Positions 1-8,056 of a DNA stretch of 64,000 bases are shown piece by piece. Every line of letters starts with the position of its first letter. Within the stretch, counting starts at the first letter, position 1. The notes under the pieces are model-generated. The model was not told the DNA's origin and did no database searches. It saw only the letters and a program-made list of their open reading frames with translations. The translations under genes and the position numbers were made by a program. The DNA comes from Massilia niastensis DSM 21313. Lineage in GTDB: Bacteria > Pseudomonadota > Gammaproteobacteria > Burkholderiales > Burkholderiaceae_D. The DNA lies in NCBI RefSeq assembly GCF_000382345.1, contig NZ_KB908084.1, forward strand, positions 1 through 64,000, written 5' to 3'.

Positions 1-312
1 TCCGTCATCGGAAGACACGGTACCGCGGGCTGGCGAAGAACACTGCACAGCTGTTCACCTTGTTTGCCTTTGCCAATCTGGTGCTTGCCGGCCGTACCTT
101 TGGGAGCGCTCGCGCCCGAACTCCGTCCTGAATGGGGAAACGCGTGCCGCGACACGCCGAAACCTGCTCGGCAGCGTCGAATAGACGCAAAAAATAGCTG
201 ATTTCGGCGCTCGTCTCTGCCGGCACCGGTTTGTCGCACCGGCGCGAAGGAAACCTTATTTATTCAGCGCTTCCTTAATGTAAGAACCATCTCGCTTTCT
301 CTGGCTGCGGCT
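1..312. other. left-edge stretch without a supported gene
   Basis: No reading frame here has a recognisable product. A short minus-strand frame near 5-226 has low-complexity composition and no family signature. The only feature I can use is a purine-rich AAGGAAA at 247-253, which could serve as a ribosome site for an upstream start of the next gene. Confidence 0.4.
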
Positions 313-789
313 TTGACAGCGCCGGCGGCGTGGAGCATCACCGTTTTTGAAGACAGGGCGCCAAGCGGCGCGCACTACCGCCAGAACGCCGGTGAGCCGG
401 TCTGCACCGTGACTAACCTGGTCGTAAGCTGCACCGGAACCCAGATCGCCGGCGTCGGCAACAATGATGCGGATGTGAGGCTGACAGTGAGTTATTCAGC
501 GACTGTGCAGTGCAGGAACCGTGGGGGCCAGATCGTCGAGGTGAAGACGCAATCCACGAGCTCGACGCCGGCCCCCGACGACACGACCGAGCTCAGGAAC
601 GGAACACTGGTGGTGGCCGCCTTCAGTGCGCAGAATGTCCCTTCGAACCAGGCTTTCGAAAACCTGGCTGTCTGCCCCAACGGGAACTGGACCAAGGTGT
701 TGCTGGGCACTCCCAGGGTGACCAGTTTTACCTACACGCTGACCTTCCAGGGCTATACGGCGCCCGCCATTACCGTGACCGGACCCTGA
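313..789 (+). CDS. small secreted hypothetical protein, start uncertain
   Basis: I do not recognise the family. The mature part is beta-rich with four cysteines (near CTVTN, SCTG, VQCRN, VCPNG) and is Ser/Thr-rich, as in exported proteins. The listed start is the first permitted codon (TTG), but the frame stays open back to 202 and encodes NVRTISLSLAAALTAPAAW just upstream, which reads as a signal peptide ending near the TTG. No ATG, GTG or TTG lies in that upstream part. An ATT at 262 sits nine bases after AAGGAAA, and an ATG at 278 is in another frame and meets TAA at once. The true start is therefore an unusual codon, or one base has been lost near 278. Confidence 0.5.
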   Translation: MTAPAAWSITVFEDRAPSGAHYRQNAGEPVCTVTNLVVSCTGTQIAGVGNNDADVRLTVSYSATVQCRNRGGQIVEVKTQSTSSTPAPDDTTELRNGTLVVAAFSAQNVPSNQAFENLAVCPNGNWTKVLLGTPRVTSFTYTLTFQGYTAPAITVTGP

Positions 790-944
790 CGGCATGCGCC
801 GCCGGGCCACCCGGACTTCCCGGCGAGAGTGCCTTTGCATTCATTAACGCAACATTGTGTCTCCTTTGGGGGAAGTGTGACAAAGAGTGAGTAATATTGC
901 ATTTCCGTTGTGTAAGATGGCTTTCCCTTGAACCGGAAACCTCT

Positions 945-1847
945 ATGCAAAGACTAGTCGCCGCGCTCCTGCTGTGCCTGAGCTTCGGGCTGGCGTGCGC
1001 CCAGACCGGCGTGCAACCGGTGGCGTCCGGGCAGGCGGCGGAGGAGTTGCTGGCTTCGCTCAGGTTCCAGCGCGGCGGCATCACCTTGCCGGGCGCCGTG
1101 GCGACGCTCGACCTGCCCGCTTCCTTCCGCTACCTGGCGCCTGCCGACACCGCGCGCCTGCTGGAGCAGGGCTGGGGCAATCCGCCAGGATTGCGCACCC
1201 TGGGCATGATCGTTCCCTCCGGCGCCAGCCCGCTGGGCGCCGGCGGCTGGGGCGTCGTGATCACCTACGACCCGGGCGGCCACGTCCTGGAAGGCGATGC
1301 CGCCGGCATCGACTACGCCATGCTGCTGGAAGCGATCAAGGAAAGCATGGCGCAGGAAAACCGGGTGCGCAGGAAGCAGGGCTATCCGGCCATGACCCTG
1401 GTCGGCTGGGCCGAGCGCCCGTACTACGATGCGGCCGGGCACAAGCTCTACTGGGCCAAGGAATTGCATACCGAAGGGGCGCCGGTGAATGGGCTCAACT
1501 ACAGCGTCCGGGTGCTGGGGCGGGACGGCGTCCTGGTCCTCAACGCGGTGGCCGGCATCGGCCAGCTCGAGCAGGTCCGGAGCGAGATGCGCAAGGTGGC
1601 GGCGTTCACCCACTTCACTCCCGGGCGCCGCTACGCCGATTTCCATCCCGGCGCCGACCGGGTGGCCGGCTACGGCATCGCCGCGCTGGTCACGGGCGGC
1701 GTCGCCGCCAGGCTGGGCCTGTCGGACAAGCTGCCGGCCCTGGCCACGCCGCTCGCGGCCATCCTGCTGGCGCTGGCGACGCTGGTCCTGGTGTCGCTGG
1801 CCTGGCAGCTGTTCCGGCGCGGACGCGGGCTCAGCCTGGGCCGCTGA
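945..1847 (+). CDS. DUF2167 family membrane protein
   Basis: A 300-residue protein with a cleavable signal peptide (MQRLVAALLLCLSFGLACAQ) and one C-terminal membrane helix (roughly residues 255-290, LPALATPLAAILLALATLVL) followed by a basic tail. The periplasmic body has features of DUF2167 (YdjM-like): GGITLPGAVATLDLP near the N-terminus, WGVVITYDPGGHV, and MTLVGWAERPYYDA followed by LYWAKEL. The family's function is unknown. The start is the ATG after GGAAAC; a longer frame upstream would place residues before the signal peptide. It is followed by the promoter region of the TonB receptor and seems to be transcribed alone. Confidence 0.75.
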   Translation: MQRLVAALLLCLSFGLACAQTGVQPVASGQAAEELLASLRFQRGGITLPGAVATLDLPASFRYLAPADTARLLEQGWGNPPGLRTLGMIVPSGASPLGAGGWGVVITYDPGGHVLEGDAAGIDYAMLLEAIKESMAQENRVRRKQGYPAMTLVGWAERPYYDAAGHKLYWAKELHTEGAPVNGLNYSVRVLGRDGVLVLNAVAGIGQLEQVRSEMRKVAAFTHFTPGRRYADFHPGADRVAGYGIAALVTGGVAARLGLSDKLPALATPLAAILLALATLVLVSLAWQLFRRGRGLSLGR

Positions 1848-1925
1848 CGGCGGCGTCGCCCGCGCGTAGGCTGCGCAGCTTACGCCAGCCTGACGTTGTC
1901 ATCATTGTTGTAAATATCCTGCAAG

Positions 1926-1971
1926 CAATTCATTATGAATTGACATCTCCAATCGTGCCCAGCAGTATTAA
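1926..1971 (+). promoter_or_regulatory. palindromic operator overlapping a promoter of the TonB receptor
   Basis: CAATTCATTATGAATTG at 1926-1942 is a perfect palindrome with 8-base arms around one central base. Its right arm overlaps TTGACA (1940-1945), which fits a -35 element; CAGTAT or TATTAA downstream could be the -10. The 8-1-8 layout resembles iron-type repressor sites, but the bases fit the Fur consensus poorly, so the regulator is unknown. Confidence 0.5.
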
Positions 1972-2037
1972 TTTGCTATTGTCGCCCTGGAAACTCCGGG
2001 GCGGCTGGCGCCAACAACAACAAGAGGAAAAACGAAG

Positions 2038-4524
2038 ATGCAGAAAAGAGTGACGCAACGAACCGCCATGGCCCTCGCGATCGCATCGCTGTTCGCAGGG
2101 ACTGCCCAGGCACAGGAAGCGGCGGCCGCACCGGAAAGCGCCGCCGCCACCGTCGTGGTGACCGGCACCCGGGTGGCCAACCGCACCGCGCTCGATACCG
2201 CGGCCCCGGTCGACATCATCTCGTCCGAGACCCTGAAGAACGCCGGCACCACCGAGATGAACCAGGCGCTGTCGGTCGCGCTGCCCTCGCTGAACTTCCC
2301 GCGTCCCGCGATCACCGACGGCACCGACACCATCCGTCCCGCCACCCTGCGCGGCATGGCGCCCGACCAGACCCTGGTGCTGGTCAACTCGAAGCGCCGC
2401 CACGCCTCCTCGCTGGTCAACGTCAACGGTTCGGTCGGACGCGGCTCGGCCGCGGTCGACCTGAACACCATCCCGACCGCCATCGTGAAGAGCATCGAAG
2501 TGCTGCGCGACGGCGCCGCCGCCCAGTACGGCTCGGACGCGATCTCCGGCGTGGTCAACCTGCGCCTGCGCACCGACCGCACGGGCGGCGAGGCCAGCGT
2601 CACCTATGGCGCGCGCAAGACCGAATACGAGCTGTGGAACGACGTGGCGCCCGTCGGCGCCACCTGGAGCGCGCCGTCTTCGCGCGAGCGCACCGACGGC
2701 CAGACCGCGACCGTCAGCGTCTGGAAGGGCCTGGCCCTGGGCGAGACCGGCTACCTGACCCTGGCCGCCGAATACCGCGACCAGCACCGCACCGAACGCA
2801 GCGGCTACGACATGCGCCAGCAGTACCCGCGCGTGAACGGCGCCTTCGACCCGCGCGAGAACACGATCAACCGCTTCAACGCCTGGTATGGCGAGCCGGA
2901 GACGGAACAGGCCACCCTGTTCGCGAACGCCGGCAACGACCTGGGCGGCGGCGTCAAGGTCTACGGCTGGGCCAGCTACCAGAACCGCGACGCGCGTTCG
3001 GGCGGCTTCTTCCGTCCGGCCCAGGACGTGCGCAACATCATCTCGATCTATCCGGACGGCTTCCTGCCGATCATCGCCCCGACCGTGAACGACTTCGCCC
3101 TCACCGGCGGCGTCACCTGGCGCCTGGGCGAGTGGGACATGGACGCCTCGCTCGGCTACGGCAAGAACAAGATGGAATTCGAGATCCAGAACACGCTGAA
3201 CCGCTCGATCGGCCCGACCAGCAAGACCGTGTTCGACGCCGGCGGCTTCTCGTACGACCAGACCGTGTTCAACCTGACCGGCGTGCGCCAGTTCGAGGTC
3301 GGCCTGGCGTCGCCGCTCAACGTGGCGGTCGGCGCGGAAGCGCGCCGCGAAGGCTACGAGCTGTTCGCCGGCGAACCCGATTCCTACCGCTACGGCGGCC
3401 AGGTGCTGGCCAACGGCACGCCGGCCGCGCCGGGCGCCCAGGTATTCCCGGGCTTCCGTCCCGCCAACGAAGTCGACACCAGCCGCAACGCGGTTGGCGC
3501 CTTCGTCGACGTCGAAGCGAACATCACGCCGCAGCTGCTGGCCTCGGCCGCGGTGCGCGCCGAGCGCTATTCCGACTTCGGCAACAGCCTGGCCGGCAAG
3601 CTGTCCGCGCGCTATGACTTCACCCCGGCCTTCGCGCTGCGTGGCGCGGTCCAGAACGGCTTCCGCGCGCCTTCGCCGCAGCAGCAGAACTTCACCGCGA
3701 CCTCGACCAACTTCATCAACGGCGTGCCGTTCGAGATCACCACCTTCAAGCCGAGCGATCCGGTGGCCGTCGCCCTCGGCGCCACGCCGCTCGACGCCGA
3801 AGAGTCGATCAACTACTCGCTCGGCGCGGTGATGCGCCTGGGCGCGGTCAACGTCACCGTCGACGCCTACCGGATCGACATCGACGACCGCATCATCCTG
3901 TCCGAGAACCTGACCCAGGCCAACGTGCGCAACTACATCGCGTCGCAGGGCTTCGTCGGCGTGGGCGGCGGGCGCTTCTTCATCAACGGCGTCGACACCA
4001 CCACCAAGGGTGTCGACGTGGTGATCAACTGGCCGTACAACGCGGGCGCGGCGGGCCGCTTCGACGTCACCCTGGCCGGCAACTTCACCGAGACCGAAGT
4101 GACCAAGGTGCCACAGACGGCCCAGCTGGCGGCGCTGAATCCGGCGCCGATCCTGTTCGACCGCCTGAACGTGCTGGCGCTGGAGAAAGGCCAGCCGAGG
4201 AACAAGATCAGCGCCAACCTGAACTGGAAGCTGGGACAGTGGGGCGCCACCTTGCGCGCCACCCGCTACGGCAAGGTGCTGACGCCTGGCACCACGGCGG
4301 CCTTCGACTACGAGCACGGCGCCAAGACCCTGGTCGACATCGAGGCGCGCTTCGCGCTGAGCTCGAAGCTGAGCCTGGCGCTGGGCGCGGACAACGTGTT
4401 CGACCAGTATCCGGAAACCCTGCCGCCGGCGCTGAACACGACCGGCAACACGCCGTTCTCGAACTACGCGCCGTTCGGACGCTCGGGCCGCTTCATCTAC
4501 GCCCGCGCCACCTACGGGTTCTAG
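2038..4524 (+). CDS. TonB-dependent outer membrane receptor
   Basis: An 828-residue receptor that should import a siderophore, cobalamin, carbohydrate or similar ligand across the outer membrane using TonB energy. Residues 1-25 (ending GTAQA) form a signal peptide. The plug follows, with TVVVTGTRV near residue 40, the RPATLRGMAPDQTLVLVN stretch, and IEVLRDGAAAQYGSDAISG closing the plug. The rest is a 22-strand type barrel ending in ARATYGF with a terminal phenylalanine, as outer membrane proteins do. AAGAGG lies ahead of the ATG. No TonB, ExbB or uptake genes adjoin it, so the ligand cannot be told from context. Confidence 0.9.
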   Translation: MQKRVTQRTAMALAIASLFAGTAQAQEAAAAPESAAATVVVTGTRVANRTALDTAAPVDIISSETLKNAGTTEMNQALSVALPSLNFPRPAITDGTDTIRPATLRGMAPDQTLVLVNSKRRHASSLVNVNGSVGRGSAAVDLNTIPTAIVKSIEVLRDGAAAQYGSDAISGVVNLRLRTDRTGGEASVTYGARKTEYELWNDVAPVGATWSAPSSRERTDGQTATVSVWKGLALGETGYLTLAAEYRDQHRTERSGYDMRQQYPRVNGAFDPRENTINRFNAWYGEPETEQATLFANAGNDLGGGVKVYGWASYQNRDARSGGFFRPAQDVRNIISIYPDGFLPIIAPTVNDFALTGGVTWRLGEWDMDASLGYGKNKMEFEIQNTLNRSIGPTSKTVFDAGGFSYDQTVFNLTGVRQFEVGLASPLNVAVGAEARREGYELFAGEPDSYRYGGQVLANGTPAAPGAQVFPGFRPANEVDTSRNAVGAFVDVEANITPQLLASAAVRAERYSDFGNSLAGKLSARYDFTPAFALRGAVQNGFRAPSPQQQNFTATSTNFINGVPFEITTFKPSDPVAVALGATPLDAEESINYSLGAVMRLGAVNVTVDAYRIDIDDRIILSENLTQANVRNYIASQGFVGVGGGRFFINGVDTTTKGVDVVINWPYNAGAAGRFDVTLAGNFTETEVTKVPQTAQLAALNPAPILFDRLNVLALEKGQPRNKISANLNWKLGQWGATLRATRYGKVLTPGTTAAFDYEHGAKTLVDIEARFALSSKLSLALGADNVFDQYPETLPPALNTTGNTPFSNYAPFGRSGRFIYARATYGF

Positions 4525-4532
4525 GCAGTACC

Positions 4533-4558
4533 GCGCGCGGGCTTGCCGGCCCGCGCGC
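4533..4558 (+). terminator. hairpin after the TonB receptor
   Basis: GCGCGCGGGC and GCCCGCGCGC form a perfect 10-bp stem around a six-base loop, nine bases after the receptor stop. No U-run follows, so it could be a weak terminator or an mRNA 3' stabiliser. Confidence 0.5.
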
Positions 4559-4626
4559 CGCCGCCATCGACCCGGCCGCGCGGGACGCTAGAATCCATCA
4601 TGCAGTCACAACCATGAGGACGAACG

Positions 4627-5049
4627 ATGACCTACGATTCCCAGAACCCGTTTGCCAGGATCCTGCGCGGCGAATTGCCTTCCATCCGGCTGTATGAGGA
4701 TGAGCTGACCGTGGCGATCATGGACATCATGCCCCAGGCCGAGGGCCATGTGCTCATCCTGCCGAAGGAAGGGGCCGTCGAAATCATGGAACTGTCCGAC
4801 GAGAGCGCCGCGGCGTGCATCCGCACCGCGCGGCGCCTGGCGACGGCGGTGAAAGCCGCGCTGCAGCCGCCGGGTATCATGATTGCCCAGTTCAATGGAC
4901 GCGCAGCAGGGCAGACCGTCCCCCATGTCCATTTTCACGTGGTCCCGCGTCACCAGGCCGAGGCGCTGAAACCGCATTCCGCCGTTCCCGCCGACCCCGA
5001 GCGGCTGCGCGCGGTCGCGGACCGCATCATCGCCGCCTTGCCCGACTGA
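4627..5049 (+). CDS. HIT family nucleotide hydrolase/transferase
   Basis: A 140-residue histidine-triad protein. The active-site motif HVHFHVVPR (about residues 99-107) matches the HxHxHxx signature, with the central His as the nucleophile on nucleoside phosphoramidates or dinucleotides. The N-terminal NPFARILRGELPSIRLYEDE is typical of the HINT/Fhit superfamily. GAGGACGA precedes the ATG. The last 42 bases (5008-5049) recur with a few changes at 5324-5365, beyond the adjacent mobile-element copy; see findings. Confidence 0.9.
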   Translation: MTYDSQNPFARILRGELPSIRLYEDELTVAIMDIMPQAEGHVLILPKEGAVEIMELSDESAAACIRTARRLATAVKAALQPPGIMIAQFNGRAAGQTVPHVHFHVVPRHQAEALKPHSAVPADPERLRAVADRIIAALPD

Positions 5050-5084
5050 TCGCAGCGCAGCGGCCATCGACCCTCCTCATTTGG

Positions 5085-5313
5085 CATTCAGGGTCAGGTC
5101 TGTCATTCGGACACCGAGCGAGCACCTTTGCTCTCTCTCAAAATACTGGTTTGTTTATTCCAAACCCGTCAATGCGCGGCTCGTATCTGTCACCGAAACC
5201 CGCGCATCACGGAGAACGTCGGGAAGAGGGGAAAAGTCTCGGCATGCTTAAAGCCATTCTGAGATTTCGCAAGGGTTGTGCGTCCATGTCCGAATGACAG
5301 ACCTGACCCCGAA
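5085..5313 (+). mobile_element. MITE-like element, copy 1
   Basis: About 229 bp bounded by terminal inverted repeats: left CATTCAGGGTCAGGTCTGTC continuing to ATTCGGACA, right TGTCCGAATGACAGACCTGA continuing to CCCCGAA, near-perfect complements over about 27 bases. A second copy in opposite orientation lies at 49329-49559. It carries no transposase. One frame is open across both copies, but substitutions between them do not favour third codon positions, so it is not behaving as a gene. The end motif resembles flanks of elements mobilised in trans by IS200/RAYT-type enzymes; that link is from memory and unproved. Confidence 0.75.
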
Positions 5314-5323
5314 CACCACCTCT

Positions 5324-5365
5324 CGCGCGGTCGCGGAGCGGATCATCGCCGCCTTGCCGGATTGA
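5324..5365 (+). pseudogene. duplicated 3' end of a HIT gene
   Basis: These 42 bases match 5008-5049, the end of the HIT gene, with about five differences, and encode SRAVAERIIAALPD followed by a stop, against RAVADRIIAALPD in the intact gene. The segment starts ten bases after the mobile-element copy. It looks like the remnant of a second HIT gene or a local duplication whose rest was lost or replaced by the element. Confidence 0.6.
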
Positions 5366-5796
5366 GCGCCCACCGTCCACGCTTCCATGGCCTTTGCCTT
5401 AAAACAAGCATCCTCGACGCCATCGCCGGCCTGCGCGCCAGCACCCAGGCTGGCATTGCCGGGAACGCGGACGAGATCGCGGCCCGGATCGTCGCGATGA
5501 GCGGCGTGATCAAGCTGCACCTGGCGGTGGAGGACAGCGTGCTGTATCCGGCGCTGGCCAGGGGCGGGGCGCGCCTGGCGCGCATGAGCCAGGCGTACCA
5601 GAACGAGATGCGCGGCATCGTGGCCGACTACATGGAATTCGCGGGGCGCTGGAACCTGGCCAGCCGCCTGGCGGCCGCGCCGGAACAGTTCCGGGCCGAC
5701 GCCAACCGCGTGCTCAGGACGGTGTACGAGCGCATCCGCCGCGAGGATGCCGAGTTCTATCCGGCCATCGAGGCCGGGAGCCATATGTCTGCTTGA
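5362..5796 (+). CDS. hemerythrin HHE-like protein, start region probably damaged
   Basis: The body (LKTSILDAIAGLRAS through IKLHLAVEDSVLYPALA to REDAEFYPAIEAG) is an all-helical HHE-type domain: HLAVEDSVLYP and EDAEFYPAIE carry the His/Glu and Asp/Glu ligands expected of a diiron four-helix bundle. The first expected histidine at the N-terminus is not seen. No ATG or GTG opens this frame near the domain start: the listed TTG overlaps the preceding HIT-tail stop, and the next in-frame start upstream is a GTG inside the mobile element. An ATG at 5387 that would encode MAFAL lies one frame off, so a one-base deletion near the A-run at 5400 is possible. Treat the start, and expression, as unsure. 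Confidence 0.55.
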   Translation: MSAHRPRFHGLCLKTSILDAIAGLRASTQAGIAGNADEIAARIVAMSGVIKLHLAVEDSVLYPALARGGARLARMSQAYQNEMRGIVADYMEFAGRWNLASRLAAAPEQFRADANRVLRTVYERIRREDAEFYPAIEAGSHMSA

Positions 5797-5825
5797 CGTA
5801 GGGTGGACAGCTTGCTGTCCACGCG
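5797..5825. repeat. REP palindrome, forward
   Basis: CGTAGGGTGGACAGC plus its mirrored half ending CCACGCG forms a hairpin with GTGGACAGC arms. It begins on the base after the hemerythrin-like stop codon and pairs with the opposed copy at 5880-5908. Confidence 0.7.
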
Positions 5826-5879
5826 GTGATGGTTATCGGCCCGGATATCGGGCTCGATGATCTCGCTTGCAACTATCAT

Positions 5880-5908
5880 GCGTGGGCAGCAAAGCCGCCC
5901 ACACTACG
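5880..5908. repeat. REP palindrome, reverse
   Basis: GCGTGGGCAGC, AAA, then GCCGCCCACACTACG: the family hairpin in reverse orientation. Its CTA at 5904-5906 is the TAG stop of the minus-strand nsrR-like gene. Confidence 0.7.
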
Positions 5909-6359
5909 CGGCCTTCTTGCGGTGCAGGGTGACGGTGACGGGCAGGTCGCGCGGCGCCGGTTCCGGCAGCAGCGAGGCCAGGGTGTGGCGGTCGAGTTCG
6001 GCGAGGTAGGCGCTCGTGGCGTCGCCGAGGACGCCCTTCAGGCGGCAGGACTTGACCAGGCCGCAGGGCGAGCCGGCCGGGTCGAAGCACTCGGCCATGT
6101 AGAAGTCGCTCTCGCTCATGCGCACCACGGCGCCGATGTTGATGTCCTCGGGCTCATGAGCCAGGCGGAAGCCGCCGTTGCGGCCGCGGATGGTCTCGAT
6201 CACGCCGTTGCGCGCAAGCTCGTTGACCACCTTCATCAGGTGGTTCTTCGAGATATTGTGCAGGTCCGCGATTTCCTGGATCGTCACGAGGCGACCCCGG
6301 TTGCTGCCCAGGTGCAGGAGGGTACGCAGCGTGTAGTCGGTGAAAGAGGTCAGGCGCAT
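5904..6359 (-). CDS. nsrR: Rrf2-family repressor, NsrR-like
   Basis: A 151-residue winged-helix regulator beginning MRLTSFTDYTLRTLLHLG, the usual NsrR N-terminus; an upstream ATG would add seven residues and is less likely. Three cysteines in ECFDPAGSPCGLVKSC (about residues 89-104) fit the Fe-S cluster site, which in NsrR reacts with nitric oxide and relieves repression of NO-detoxifying genes. The DNA-binding region (ISKNHLMKVVNELARNGVIE) matches the family. No hmp or norB is in the window; the nearby hemerythrin-like gene is a plausible but unshown target. Transcription diverges from the LuxR-type regulator at 6507. Confidence 0.85.
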   Translation of the reverse strand: MRLTSFTDYTLRTLLHLGSNRGRLVTIQEIADLHNISKNHLMKVVNELARNGVIETIRGRNGGFRLAHEPEDINIGAVVRMSESDFYMAECFDPAGSPCGLVKSCRLKGVLGDATSAYLAELDRHTLASLLPEPAPRDLPVTVTLHRKKAA

Positions 6360-6506
6360 GGTCGGCCAAGTATAACGCATTCACCCTGGGGCGGCCGGCG
6401 GCGGCGCAGCCGCATTTTTTACATGTCTTAACTTGCCGGGGCGGGTCCGCGGTTTCAAGATGATGAGCGGGTAACAAGCCCGACGCCGTCAATTCAGGAG
6501 TAGACC

Positions 6507-7136
6507 ATGCAAACGATTCAATCCGCCGTCCATATCATGCACGCCGATCCGGTGATGACTGCCGGACTGCATGCCATCCTAGCCGAACGGCCCGAATTGC
6601 GAGTCACCACCCATCTGTCCCAGCCGGAAGCGCAGCGTGTCGCGCGCGTGCTGGTCGCCGACTATGATTCCGGCATCGCGCTGGCCCGCCAGCCGGTGCC
6701 GGATGCCTTCCGCCATCCGGGCGTGCTGATCGTCACCCAGCTCGACAAGGAGTGGGAAGTGCGCATCGCCATGGATGCCGGGGTGCACGGCTATGTGCTG
6801 CAGTCGTGCAGCCCGGACGAGCTGCAGAAAGCCGTGACCGCGCTGTCCCAGGGCCAGCGCTACCTGAGCGAATCGGTCACCCGCAGCGTGGCCGATAGCC
6901 TGAGCCGCGAAACCCTGACCGGCCGCGAAACCGACGTGCTCCAGCTGCTGGCCCAGGGCTGCTGCAACAAGTCGATCGCGCGCAAGCTGGGCATCGGGGT
7001 CGGCACCGTGAAGACCCACGTCAAGGGCGTGATGAGCAAGCTGGACGCGACCGCGCGCACCCATGCGGTGGTGGTCGCCACCCAGCGCGGCCTGATCCGC
7101 CCGGGCAGCGGCGTCCATCCCGCCACCTATTCCTGA
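6507..7136 (+). CDS. LuxR/NarL-type regulator with degenerate receiver
   Basis: A 209-residue regulator: a receiver-like fold (1-120) and a LuxR helix-turn-helix (about 135-200; LTGRETDVLQLLAQGCCNKSIARKLGIGVGTVKTHVKGVMSKL). The receiver lacks the usual N-terminal acidic pair (HADPV instead of DDH), and the conserved Lys is Gln (HGYVLQS for GYLLK), although an Asp remains in VLVADYDSG. It probably works without phosphorylation or binds another ligand. No kinase adjoins it. GGAG lies upstream of the ATG. Confidence 0.8.
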   Translation: MQTIQSAVHIMHADPVMTAGLHAILAERPELRVTTHLSQPEAQRVARVLVADYDSGIALARQPVPDAFRHPGVLIVTQLDKEWEVRIAMDAGVHGYVLQSCSPDELQKAVTALSQGQRYLSESVTRSVADSLSRETLTGRETDVLQLLAQGCCNKSIARKLGIGVGTVKTHVKGVMSKLDATARTHAVVVATQRGLIRPGSGVHPATYS

Positions 7137-7309
7137 AGCCGGGAAACCGGCGCCGCTCCGGCCTTGCCGGTGCGGCGGCCGGAACCAGTTGTCGGGAGAC
7201 CGGCGCGGCGGTTCGACCGCGCCGGAGCACCGCCGCAGCGGCCAGGACCAGCGGTCCCGCCGTGCCTCCGGCCTGGCGGGCGCGTGCCCGCTCCAGCCTT
7301 CCGCTTCCT

Positions 7310-8038
7310 TCAGCGCGCCGTCACGGCGCAGGAAAACACATAGCCTTCGTAGCGCAGCGTCTTGATGTAGCGCGGCTCGCGCGCATCGTCGCGCAGGCGC
7401 TGGCGCAGGCGGCTGACCAGCAGGTCGATCGAACGGTCGAAGATGTCGGCGTCGCGCCCCTGGGTCAGCTGGAGCAGCTGGTCGCGCGTGAGCACGCGCT
7501 GCGGATGGTCGAGGAAGGCGCGCAGCAGCCGGTATTCGGCGCCGGTCAGCGCGACCACGGTGTCCTCGGTGTCGAGCAGGTGGCGCGCCACCGTGTCCAG
7601 GCGCCAGTCGCCGAACGAGAGCACGGTGGCCTGTTCCGTCAATTCCATGTTGGGCGGCAGCATGCGCGCGCGGCGCAGCACGGCGCGCACCCGCGCCAGC
7701 AATTCGCGCGCCGCGAACGGCTTGGCGAGGTAGTCGTCGGCGCCCATCTCGAGGCCGAGGATGCGGTCGGCTTCGTCCGAGCGCGCGGTCAGCATCAGCA
7801 CCGGGATGCGCTTGTGCGGCCCGGCGCGCAGGTCGCGGCACAGGGCCAGTCCATCCTCGCCGGGCAGCATCAGGTCGAGCACCACCAGGTCCACCGGATG
7901 ATTGTCGAGCACGTCGCGCATCTGGCGCCCGTTGCCGACGGCGGTGGCGTGCACGCCGTTGCGTTCCAGGTAGCTGACCAGCAGTTCGCGGATTTCGCGG
8001 TCGTCGTCGACGATCAGGATATGGTCGGCTTGTTCCAT
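7310..8038 (-). CDS. OmpR-family response regulator
   Basis: A 242-residue two-domain regulator. The receiver has DDD near residue 11, the phospho-acceptor in VVLDLMLPGEDG (about D55) and the conserved Lys in YLAKPF. The C-terminal winged helix (LTGAEYRLLRAFLDHPQRVLTRDQLL through IKTLRYEGYVF) binds DNA. Its probable partner is the kinase at 9689-11059, read in the same direction but separated from it by a MocR-type gene ending 18 bp upstream of this start. The target is unknown. Confidence 0.88.
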   Translation of the reverse strand: MEQADHILIVDDDREIRELLVSYLERNGVHATAVGNGRQMRDVLDNHPVDLVVLDLMLPGEDGLALCRDLRAGPHKRIPVLMLTARSDEADRILGLEMGADDYLAKPFAARELLARVRAVLRRARMLPPNMELTEQATVLSFGDWRLDTVARHLLDTEDTVVALTGAEYRLLRAFLDHPQRVLTRDQLLQLTQGRDADIFDRSIDLLVSRLRQRLRDDAREPRYIKTLRYEGYVFSCAVTAR

Positions 8039-8056
8039 CGCTCGTTTCCCGCCAGG

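Noticed and set aside
5-226. A 73-codon minus-strand frame at the left edge
   Set aside because: No homology signal, no ribosome site that I trust, and unusual composition.
1933-4317. A 794-codon minus-strand frame opposite the TonB receptor
   Set aside because: Low-complexity composition and no family; the plus strand has signal peptide, plug and barrel.
5085-5297. A 70-codon open frame conserved in both mobile-element copies
   Set aside because: Differences between copies are spread over all three codon positions, and no start codon or ribosome site exists. It is open by chance.
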